A stretch of 64,000 bases of DNA from Acetobacteraceae bacterium UBA6159 (GTDB lineage: Bacteria; Pseudomonadota; Alphaproteobacteria; Acetobacterales; Acetobacteraceae): positions 13,296 through 77,295 of the forward strand of contig DIUL01000142.1 of the NCBI GenBank assembly GCA_002422345.1. Direction: 5' to 3'. How positions within the stretch are numbered: the stretch's first letter is position 1; each line of letters begins with the position of its first letter. The position numbers were made by a program, and so were the translations under genes. The notes under the pieces were generated by a model. That model was not told where the DNA came from. It did no database searches and was given only the letters and a program-made list of their open reading frames with translations. Shown piece by piece: positions 25,801-32,900 of this stretch.

Positions 25801-26968
25801 GGCCGACCTGATCCGGTCGCATGGCGTGACGATCTGGAACTCCGTCCCGATGTTCGTGCAACTGTTCATGGAAGCACAAGACGCGGGGGATGCGCTGGCA
25901 AGGCTGCGGCTGGTGATGATGAGCGGAGACTGGATCCCGATCGGTCTGCCGCCGCGGCTGCACCAGGCCAACCCGGCGCTGGACGTGATCAGCCTGGGCG
26001 GCGCGACCGAGGCCTCCATCTGGTCGATCGCCTACCCGATCGGTGCGCCCGATCCGGCCTGGGGCAGCATCCCCTATGGCTTCCCCATGCGGAACCAGCG
26101 CTTCCATGTGCTGGACGAACGTCTGGACGATTGCCCCGACTGGATCGCGGGGGAGTTGTTCATCGCGGGCATCGGGCTGGCGCGTGGCTACTGGCGGGAT
26201 GAGGCGATCACGGCTTCCCGCTTCATCACCCATCCGGTCACCGGGGAGCGCCTGTATCGCACCGGCGACCTCGGCCGGTATCGCGACGACGGGGTGATCG
26301 AGTTCCTCGGCCGCAATGACGACCAGGTGAAGATCGGCGGTTATCGGATCGAACTCGGAGAGATCGAGGCGACGCTCGCCCGCCACCCGAAGGTGCGCCA
26401 CGCGGCGGTGGTCGTGCGGACCGACGCGGATGGGCACCGGTCCCTGATGGCGTTCCATGTCTCGGACGGCGCGGACGCCGCCGAACTGCGGGACCATGTT
26501 GGCCGGACATTGCCAGGATACATGGTGCCAGCCGCGTTCCAGCGGTTGGAGGCGATGCCGCTGAACGCCAACGAGAAGGTGGATCGCAAGGCGCTGATGG
26601 CGTGGCGTGCGCCAGCGGTTGCGGTTGAAACGACGGCACCCGGCCCAGCGGCGTTGGAAACGCAAATCCTGGCGATCTGGCGCGATGTCCTACGAAATCC
26701 GCTGCTGCCGCCCGATGGCAAGCTGTTCGAGCATGGCGCGCACTCCTTCCACGCCGTCGATGCCAACACGCGGATCAACCGGGCGCTGGGCGTCGGCTGC
26801 ACCGTGACGGACATCTTCGAGTTCGCGACGGTACGCGCCCTCGCCGCGGCCTTGGCGGAACGAAGCGGACCACCCCAGCAGACGGCGGTTGCTCCCACGA
26901 CTGTGTTGCCGTCGTCGCTTTCCCGTGTCCAACGACGGCGCCAGTTCCGCGCCGGCCGACCGGCCTAG
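16811..26968 (+). CDS. PKS/NRPS protein A: KS-cMT-ACP-ER-KS-ACP-Cy-A(Cys)-PCP
   Basis: This is the first enzyme of the trans-AT assembly line, 3385 residues from the GTG at 16811. GGAAG lies 8 nt upstream and the KS motif VAVIGMACRLPG follows at once; in-frame GTGs at 16754, 16802 and 16814 are alternatives. Domains: KS1 (about 5-424; Cys171, His306, His346), an unexplained insert, C-methyltransferase (about 800-1135, IIEVGAGTGIATARV), ACP1 (Ser1207), enoyl reductase (about 1270-1586, HAATGGVGLAA), KS2 (Cys1808), ACP2 (Ser2286), heterocyclisation domain (DLLIID at 2465-2470), adenylation domain (about 2774-3270, FTSGSTGEPKG) and PCP (Ser3312). There is no recognisable active AT and no loading module. 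It should extend an incoming acyl chain, methylate it, then add Cys and close a thiazoline. Gene B follows after 11 nt. Confidence 0.93.
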   Translation: MVGAVAVIGMACRLPGAHGYDEFWTNLQNADNHIRQIPADRWDVEQFDPQGPDAGRIRDARWGGLLDRVDLFDNRFFGISAREARNMDPQQRLLLEESWHCLEDAGIPHEKLRSRVTSVYVGVMTIDYHQNVTSTPPDSYACLGNYVGILANRLSNFHGWRGESFALDAACAGSLTALHQARRALLAGECDYALVAGVSLIINPWHYVSFARSRMLSATGECRTFDRDANGYVPGEGVSVMLLCREEDARRDGARVHGRVIGTATGHVGASDSITAPSVAAQRRVIEDAARSAGIDLSTVSYIEAHGTGTPLGDPIEVVALTEALSEGAPRDAPCWIGSVKTSIGHLEAAAGLAGVTKVLLMMRHRMIVPTRNLSYVNPLIDFRNGMLRPATACVAWEGQTLRAGVSGFGFGGTNAHAIIESPTRESGLPSHDEVSLPFVLSAASPDSFSALWDDWRKFVASPAFEAASLRDILGTLACGRAHLPYRFAAMVPDRTALRSLFDPAAPPPVHATTPPRILILSENEPAAADRIGLLRRLGVRPIVVVGDGFADPSLARYDPIAQRMHLPFALDGTYLAALRDAMVATDVDGIEDLLVRARDLLASNFTFRGILGDWQRAIGDIFKWIESPPTDPNSRRQLVLCLVAATRRLARRWSLDAGQDAPTEAWDEIAGLIAEGLLREHEAVALLDAETAALDRLAATVAQRALVSGPPAFAPILHAHTAERSAVVEMPVPSGTLSVDIRALGRIGGLAELWQAGAPIDWSALDASHRVVSLPLYRFDGQRHWIDLHQPAVTPVVPPMPDDQALLDRLDSYTAHRLFVALERAGAITSLGIGMTRVDIARRCLRLPVYAPLLDACLDALGRHGLVGLDGVQVRALAERAAVIAEAQAIRAGLAGETTMAGLLYAVDRCVSALPSVLAGEQPAEDVLFPATDPDLVDRLLHDLPGDRAALDLTAAAVADAVVRRLQEQPGQFVRIIEVGAGTGIATARVIAALVPYAAHVDYVCTDRSATLLAVARTRVAGGPVTPEFTRLDPAAAVGRFDIVLSVNALHGRRPFGDRVRGLLRTDGVLIVNEPIRTRDIYTVTLGLRAGWWDRTAAPLTPEDWRLTLRDDFREVSLSGSSSRAILVARGPDRPIATEPEPTVARARPQPAPPPAVRQEQAPPMPTPADDPALLALIRDAVARAVEAEPDTITDDARFVDLGVDSLAASDLTMILTEVLGRTVSPHTIDDHPTPRRLARHLAGQDGAKPIAAEPPPVVPPVPPPAAEPTRVWRVGRAGDLGSLHGHETPRRPPGPGEVEIETEAVSLNFRDVMEALGRLGHAPAPLGLEFAGHVASIGPGVAGFAIGDPVLGLHVGSLARHVVTPASLLAPLPPGLTLAEAASIPIVFLTASWTLERIARLGPKQSVLIHAATGGVGLAAIQIARLAGATVLATAGSPEKRAFLTDLGIACVAGSRDLSFVDAVRDATGGKGVDVVLNCLAGAMTDAGLGLVRPGGHFIEIGKTDLRDPADHPDITYTIFDLLAEIDRDPALVGRRLGALLDRFDSGELTPIPIRGFPFAEASDALRFLARARHIGKVVLSDAIPAVAASRPVVARPPPIVAQPVVAPIVAAPTASPITDARAEPIATPVVEAWDESIAIVGMAGSFPGAPDIGAFWRLLRDGIDAVGSVPPGRWDKREFAAHGVPGGGQPQHRAGGFLADAECFDAAFFGISPREAVLMDPQQRVILEQTWLALTDAGIRPQGGSQTRTGVFIGASASDYAQKAALLGLPIDRPSLLAQMPSSLSARLAYLFDLKGPALTVDMGCASAVAAIKLAVDALRRGEVEAAVAGAVAVQSTPQLAVMADQADILAPDGRCRSFAADAAGLGLSEGAGVIVLRRLSDATARGDTVHAVIRAVAVSQNGATNGISAPSVAAQTTLAREAFAAAGIAPSAVSYVEAHGVGTKAGDTAEVTALAEVFGTNRALPIGSVKSNIGHTLAAAGMAGLFKLVLQLRHGQLAPSLHAGANPLPALSGGGLTVNTRLTTWDAPRLAALNAFAINGSNGFMLVEEAPAPTIQAPALPPCGALLLVADRTEAALRQRLADLADWLDGASVSLPDLAGTLNAAPGDLPWRAAFVASDMDALRRQLREGADAAIGQARPQDPATGPVFAEMAARLCAEATQADASVGRTRLLAAARMFVDGTDVVAPVPPGARRVGLMPPHRFERQRFWPSASDAVAPAPVETIASEISHAPARTDVPPDAGPRGEDHRLSILREAAAAILRLPVSAITDRSALPRLGLDSLLAFELRARLAAELGTAPEPAALLADQPLAALAATLPMEAGRSVTTIQPNIADRFEPFPLTDIQLAYWLGRTSGFALGGACHVYWEFTAGPERDPDRLEAALNRLIAMHDMLRAVVLPDGTQRVLAQVPPYVIERHGADALPALRSAMTRETFDPTRWPLFRVAFSQDETTTRVHLGIDLLIIDVPSLAVLLGQWGMLCAEPGAVLPGPGITFRDYVLHQRREEDSSAFEAAEAYWAALAPSLPPAPVLPDMKPLDARAEWAWNRHRDVLDRDDWARLRSHARAAGVTPVAVLVTAFAEVLARWAAARRFTVNLTVNDRQPIHPDITAVIGDFTSTVLLGLDVDTPVPFADRARGTGGDLATHLGHARYTGVRVLQQRGNGLMPVVFTSMLGYGALSGPLGRLEHGATRTPQVWLDAQVMEDDGALVFTWDAIDALFPDGLMGGMFAAWGSALRTLASDAAIWERPLSGWLDDTEKARRVRRNATNHPLPEGLLHEPFLRQALAHPDRVAVIGPDGMVTHGDLLRHASAVAEALGDLPPDQLVAVSLPKGWRQVAAVIGVLLAGGAYLPIDPTLPEARRHHLVARGEASVVLTLDALGLGWPDGIQVVAMESIEPASAVMPVPRAKPHDLAYVIFTSGSTGEPKGVMIEHRAALNTVLDVNDRYRVTPSDRVLGLSSLGFDLSVYDIFGVLGVGGAIVLPDPRSAADPAHLADLIRSHGVTIWNSVPMFVQLFMEAQDAGDALARLRLVMMSGDWIPIGLPPRLHQANPALDVISLGGATEASIWSIAYPIGAPDPAWGSIPYGFPMRNQRFHVLDERLDDCPDWIAGELFIAGIGLARGYWRDEAITASRFITHPVTGERLYRTGDLGRYRDDGVIEFLGRNDDQVKIGGYRIELGEIEATLARHPKVRHAAVVVRTDADGHRSLMAFHVSDGADAAELRDHVGRTLPGYMVPAAFQRLEAMPLNANEKVDRKALMAWRAPAVAVETTAPGPAALETQILAIWRDVLRNPLLPPDGKLFEHGAHSFHAVDANTRINRALGVGCTVTDIFEFATVRALAAALAERSGPPQQTAVAPTTVLPSSLSRVQRRRQFRAGRPA
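16823..20545 (+). other. module 1: KS1-insert-cMT-ACP1
   Basis: KS1 has the active site DAACAGSLTA (Cys codon 17321), EAHGTGT and KTSIGH, so all three catalytic residues are present. The stretch from the KS end (GTNAHAII, about 18050) to the usual post-AT linker (RFDGQRHW, about 19147-19170) is about 365 residues instead of the roughly 145 seen after KS5; the extra is at about 18310-19030. The cMT (about 19200-20215) carries the SAM motif EVGAGTG. ACP1 has GVDSLAA with Ser at 20429. No KR or DH is present. Confidence 0.82.
20620..21570 (+). other. enoyl reductase domain following ACP1
   Basis: About 317 residues of MDR fold with AVSLNFRDVMEALG, GLEFAGHV, the NADPH loop HAATGGVGLAAIQ and the terminal HIGKVVL, all typical of PKS ER domains. 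Trans-AT lines often place ER after the ACP. Here the module has neither KR nor DH, so the ER has no obvious substrate unless an upstream or trans-acting reductive set supplies an enoyl chain. Confidence 0.85.
21715..23780 (+). other. module 2: KS2-ACP2, divergent KS feeding the NRPS module
   Basis: KS2 active site reads VDMGCASAVAA (Cys codon 22232), with EAHGVGT and KSNIGH, so it is probably functional. The end motif is GSNGFMLVEE instead of GTNAHVVLEE, marking a divergent clade. No KR or DH lies before ACP2 (GLDSLLAF, Ser at 23666), so a beta-keto intermediate is expected unless modified in trans. Confidence 0.78.
23830..26870 (+). other. NRPS module: Cy-A(Cys)-PCP
   Basis: The condensation-type domain starts FPLTDIQLAYWLGR and has DLLIID (Asp codons 24203 and 24218) where condensation domains have HHxxxDG; VVFTSMLG and RTPQVWLDAQ follow. 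These are hallmarks of heterocyclisation domains. The A domain shows FTSGSTGEPKG, FDLSVYDIFG, TIWNSVP, RLVMMSGDW, SLGGATEASIWS and YRTGDLGRY. Read against GrsA, the pocket is D-L-Y-N-M-S-L-I-W-K, differing from the cysteine code DLYNLSLIWK only by L to M. The PCP has GAHSFHA with Ser at 26744. No oxidase domain is inserted, so the module itself should yield a thiazoline. Confidence 0.88.
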
Positions 26969-26971
26969 GAG
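26967..26971 (+). promoter_or_regulatory. ribosome-binding site of gene B overlapping the stop of gene A
   Basis: AGGAG lies 8 nt before the ATG at 26980 and overlaps the last two bases of the TAG stop of gene A. It fixes the start of gene B and makes translational coupling likely. Confidence 0.7.
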
Positions 26972-26979
26972 TCCCCAGC

Positions 26980-29900
26980 ATGCATGGAACCGAAGCCGAC
27001 GCGGCGCTGGACGGGATTGCGATCATCGGGATGGCCGTGCGGCTGCCCGGTGCCTCCGACGTCGACCAGTTCTGGCGCAACCAGATCGCCGGCATCGGCG
27101 CGATCCGCCGGCTGGACGATGATGCGCTGCTCGCCGCCGGGTTCAGCCCCGCGGACCTGACCGATCCCGCTCTGGTCCGCGCCTATGGTGTGCTGGATGA
27201 TGTCGGGCGGTTCGATGCGTCGTTCTTCGGGTTTCCGCCCGCGCGCGCCCAGGCGCTCGATCCGCAGCAGCGTCTGCTGCTGGAAGTCGCGTGGCAGGCG
27301 ATGGAGCATGCCGGCCATGGCGCCGGCACGGATGCGGGCACCGTCGGTACCTACCTGTCGATCACCCAGAGCAGCTACGGCGGGTCGGCGATCCATGACC
27401 TGGCGGACAGCTTCTTCGCCCTGACCTCCCGCGACAAGGACTATGCGGCGTCACGCGTGGCCTACAAGCTGGACCTGACCGGCCCGGCCATGATGGTGCA
27501 GGCGGCGTCTTCGGGCTCCCTCGCGGCCGTGCATGCGGCGGTGGAGGCGCTGGTCAGCGGCCAGTGCGACATGGCGCTGGCGGGGGGATGCTCGATCGCG
27601 CTGCCGCAGGGGGCCTATCGGCACGCACCCGGGCTGATGCTGTCGGCGTCCGGCGTCTGTCGCGCCTTCGATGCGCGGGCGGATGGAACCGTGCCAGGGA
27701 ACGGGCTGGGCGTCGTCGTGCTCAAGCTGCTGTCGCGCGCGGTGGCGGATGGGGACACGATCCATGCGGTGATCCGCGGGTCGGCCATGAACAATGACGG
27801 GGCGCGGAAGACCGACTATCTGGCGCCCTCCGTGCAGGGCCAGGCGCGCGTGGTGGGGGAGGCGCTGGCGGTCGCCGATGTCGATCCCGCCTCGATCGGC
27901 TACATCGAAACGCATGGCACCGGCACGCTGATCGGCGATCCGATCGAAATCCGTGCCCTGGCCCGGGTGTTCCAGCGGGAGGATTTTGGCGACGCCCGCT
28001 GTGCGTTGGGGTCGCTCAAGCCCTCCATCGGGCACCTGCATGTCGCGAGCGGGGTGGCCGGCCTGATCCGCGCGGCCCTTGCGGTGCGGGAGGGTGTGAT
28101 CCCGCCCAGCCTGAACCATGATGTTGCCAATCCGGAACTGGATCTTGCCGCGACGCCGTTCTTCGTCAGCGCGACCGCCGCCTCCTGGCCGGTCGAGGGG
28201 CCGCGTCGGGCCGGCGTCAGTGCTTTCGGCCTGGGGGGCACCAACGTTCACATGGTGCTGGAACAGGCGCCGCCTCTGCCCCCGCGCCCGCCCGCGCCCC
28301 GGGCCGCCTTGCCCCTGGTGCTGAGCGCGAAGACCGAGGCCGCTATGCACCGGTCCGCGGCGACCCTGGCGGCGCATCTGCGGGCCGACCCCGGGGTCGA
28401 CCTGGGGGACGTGGCCTGGACGCTCGCCGTCGGGCGTCAGCGGTTCGCGCACCGGCTGGCCGTTCTGGCGGCAACGCCGCAGGAGGCCGCGGCGGCGCTG
28501 GAGGCTGGTCCCACCCGGATCGAGGCCGCCGGCGTCCTGGCGGACGCCGCACGCGCCTGGGTGGCCGGGGATGATGTCGATTGGGGCCGGCTGTTCGCCG
28601 ACCGGGCGGTGCGGCGGGTGCCGTTGCCGCAATACTCGTTCGAAGCGGAGCAGCATTGGTTCGCCCAGGCCGTAGCCACGCCCGCCGTTGCCACACCCCG
28701 AACAGCGAAAGTCCCGGCGCCCTCATCGGACCTGCTCTCTGGCCTGCGGGACCTCGTTGCCGAGATCCTCCGCATGGATGCGGATGCCCTCGACCCAGAC
28801 CTGACCTATGAGGCGTTCGGGGTCGACTCACTGCTGGTCAACAGCATCACCCTGGCCCTGCAACGGCACGTCCCGACCCTGCGCGCGACCGTGCTGTTCG
28901 AGTTCAACACGCTCCGCCGCCTGGCCGACCATCTGACTCAGATCGGCGCCAGCCTTCCCGTGCGGGACACGGTGGAACCGGCCGCCGCCCGTGCGGCGGA
29001 CGACGCCATCGCCATCATCGGCATGGCCGGCCGCTACCCTGGCGCGCCCGACCTGGCGACGTTCTGGCGCAACCTGCGGGCCGGCAAGGACAGCATCACC
29101 GAAGTCCCCGCCGATCGCTGGGACTGGCACACCCATGTCGATCCCGAGCGCAAGGATCGCGCCTATACCCGCTGGGGCGGCTTCATCGAGGGTGCCGACC
29201 TCTTCGATCCGCTGTTCTTCGGCATCTCTCCCCGGGAAGCCAAGCTGCTCGACCCGCAGCAGCGTTTGTTCCTGGAAACCTGCTGGGGCGCCATCGAGAA
29301 CGCCGGGTACACCCGCCTCCGCCTCAAAGCCGCGGCCCAGCGGGCCGGTGGAGACGTCGGTGTGTTCGCCGGGGTGATGCACAACGCCTATCGCCTGCTG
29401 GGCATGGACGCTGTCGCCGCGGGCCAGTTGGTGCAGTCGAACCATTGGTCGATCGCCAACCGTGTGTCCTATCTGTTCGACTTCACCGGGCCGTCTCTGG
29501 CCGTCGACACCGCCTGCTCCGCCTCCCTGTCGGCCATCCATCTGGCGTGCGAGAGCCTGCGCCGGGGCGAATGTGGCGTTGCGATCGCGGGCGGGGTCAA
29601 TCTGATCCTGCATCCGCAGCAGCCTCTGGAACTGTCCCGCGCCGGCATGCTCTCCCACGGGCCGCGCTGCAGCGCGTTCGGAGAGGCCGGGGACGGCTTT
29701 GTTCAGGGCGAGGGCGTCGGTGTCATCGTCCTGAAACCACTCGCCGCCGCCCTGGCGGATGGGGACCGGATCGAGGCCATCATTCGCGGATCGGCGATGA
29801 ACGCGGGCGGCAAGACCTCGGGCTATACCGTGCCGAACCCGCGCGCGCAGGCCGCCGTCGTCACGGCCGCCCTGCGCCAGGCCGGGATCGATGCTGCAAG

Positions 29901-32900
29901 CATCGGCTATGTCGAATGCCACGGCACCGGTACGAGCCTGGGTGACCCGATCGAGATCGCCGGCCTGTCGGACGCGTTCGGCCAGACGGGCGGGCACTGC
30001 GCCATCGGTTCGGTCAAATCCAATATCGGGCATCTGGAGGCCGCCGCCGGCATCGCTGGCCTGACCAAGGCCGTCCTGCAACTGGGGCATCGGGAACTGG
30101 TGCCCTCCCTGCACGCGAGCCCCAGGAACCCGCGGATCGACTTCACCTCCGGGCCCTTCGCGGTGCAGGAGACGCTGGCGCCCTGGCGGGACGGGCCGCG
30201 TCGGGCGGGCGTGAGCTCCTTCGGCGCCGGTGGAGCGAATGTGCACGTGGTGCTGGAGGAAGCGCCGCCCGCGCCTCCGACCTCATCCGGCGCTGGCCCC
30301 TGGGTCGTGCCCTTGTCGGCGCGCGACCGTGAGCGTCTGGGCGTGATGGCCGCCGCCCTGCGCGACTGGCTGACGGCGAACCCGTTGGACATCGGCGACA
30401 TCGCCTACACCCTTGCGGTCGGGCGGGAGGCGATGGAGGCCCGCGTTGCCTTCGTCGTGACCGATCTGCCCGACCTGCTGGACCAGCTCTCCCATCTTCC
30501 GGAGCCTGCCACCGCACGGGGCGCCGAACCCCGCCTGGACGACCAGCGCGCGCTGGCCCGCCACTGGGCCGCCGGCGGCCAGGTCGATTGGATGGCGGTT
30601 TATGCCGAACAACCCCGCCGCCCAGTGGCGTTGCCGGCCTATCCGTTTCTGCGGGAACGCCACTGGCTGCCCGATACCCCCGCCCGTCCCGTCCACCTCC
30701 CCGTCGCCCCGCCCCGCCCCAGTCTGCTCGGCGAGGCTGAACCCACCCTGGCGGCCGAGGCCAGATGGCGGGTTGCCCTGGATGCCGCGGACCCGGTGGT
30801 CGCACACCATCGCGTGATGGGGGAGCCGACCCTGCCAGGCGTCGCCACCATCGCCCTGGTTACCGAGGCCGCCCAACGCCTCGGCCGCAGCTTACCTCTC
30901 CGCCTGTCGGGCCTGACCTGGCTGCGTCCCGTGCTGGCCGGTGCCAACCCGATCCTGTCGATGCGGGATATGCCGGACGGCTGGCGGTTCGACCTGTCGG
31001 TCGAGGGCGTTGTCCACGCGACCGGGTTGGTAGCGGCGGATGGGGCGGTGGCGGCGCCGGTCCTGTCGCCGCTGAAAGAAGCGAGCGTGGGCAATGGTCG
31101 GAGCATGGGGGGAGCCGACCTGTATGCCAGCCTCGGCGAACGCGGTCTGGACTACGGGCCGGCCTTCCGCACGATCGAGAGCTTGACCGTGTCCGCGCGT
31201 TCGGCCACCGCGGTTGCGCGGTCTGGCGATGCGGTGGGCCTCGATCCCGGCCTGCTGGATGCGGCGCTGCAACTGACCTCGGTGCTGATCGACGACGGCG
31301 CCGGCCCGCTGCCGCTGCCCTTCGCGGTCGGGGAAGTCGAAATCCGCCGCATGCCGCCCGCGGACTGCCGGATCACGGTGCGCCGCCTGGATGACGGGTC
31401 GGAGGCCGGTATCGTCCGCTTCGACGCCCTGATCGCCACGCCGGCGGGTGAGCCCTGCGTCATCCTGCACGAACTCGCCGGCCGGATGCGTCCGGCCTCG
31501 GTCGCCGTCCCCCCTTGTTACGAACCGGTCTGGGTCCCGCGCGCCGTGGTGGCGGACGTGATCGACGCCGGGTCCACCCTGGTCGTCGCCGACCCGGATC
31601 ACCCGGCCTGTGCGGCCGTCCGAGCCGCGCTGTCCGGCGCGCGCTGCGTTCCGACCGATGCGGCGACCCCTGACGCGGACCGGATCGTCTTCGTGCTGGC
31701 CGAGACGGAAACCGCCCTCGACCGGCTACGGCATCTGATCCAGGAGCGTGCCCGCGCGCTGGGGTCTCGCCCATTCGTCCTGACCGTCCTGGTCCTGCGA
31801 ACCCAGGCCGGGATCCCGCCCTGGGCGGCCGCCGCCTTCGGCCTCGCGCGCGTCGCGGGGCGGGAGTTCCCGTCCTGGTCCGTCCGCTGTGTCGCCGTGG
31901 ATCGGCTTGCCGACATCCCCGCCGCCCTTGGCGATGCTGGCGACGCGCTGGGTCGGGAAGTGACCTGGCACGCGGGACAACCTCAGGTCCGCGCTCTGCG
32001 CCTGGTCCGCCCGACGCCGGTGCGACCCGCCTTCCGTCGTGACGGTGTCTATGTCCTGCTGGGCGGCGTGGGTGGGATCGGCCTGGAACTCGCGAGCCAC
32101 ATCGCCACCCGCCACGGCGCCCGCGTTGCCCTGATCGGCCGCACGCCGCCCGACCCCGCGCGTCAGGCCCGGATCGATGCCTTGGATGGCGCCGTCGCGT
32201 TCTTCCAGGCCGATGCCCGAGACGCGGCCTCGCTCCGGCAGGCGGTGGCGGCGGTCCGGGCGCGGTTCGGTCCGATCACCGGGGCGGCGCACTCGGCGAT
32301 CGTGATGGAGGACCAGTCGCTCGCCCGCATGTCCGACCAGGCGTTCCGTGCGGCGTTCGACGTCAAGGCGGCCGGCACGATCAACCTGGTGGATACCCTG
32401 GCGGGGGAGACGCTGGACTGGTTCGCGTTGTTCTCCTCGGCCAATTCCTTCGCCGCCAATGCCGGCCAGGCGAACTATGTCGCGGGCTGCGCCTTCAAGG
32501 ATGCCTATGCGTCCGAGGCCGCCGAACGCCTGGGCTGCCCGGTGCGTGTCATCAACTGGGGCTTCTGGGGAGAGGTAGGGCGCGTCGCCGATCCTGCCTA
32601 TCGGGAACGCCTCGCCCGCCGGGGCGTGCAGCCGATCACCACGGCCGAGGGTCTGGCCGCCGTTGAGGCGATCCTGGGCGGCACGCACGAACAGGTCCTG
32701 GTGCTGAAGGCCGAAGACCGAGTCCTGCGGGAACTGGGCGTCGAGGAAGCCGGCGAGGTCGTTGATGATGCAACCATCGCGCTACGCGAACACGCCGCAC
32801 TTGATGCGCTGACCCGGCGGGCGGTCGCGGCCTGGGCGGCCGATCATCGGCTCTCGGCCGAGACGGTTGCCCCGCGCCACCGTCGCTTGCATGCCGCCCT

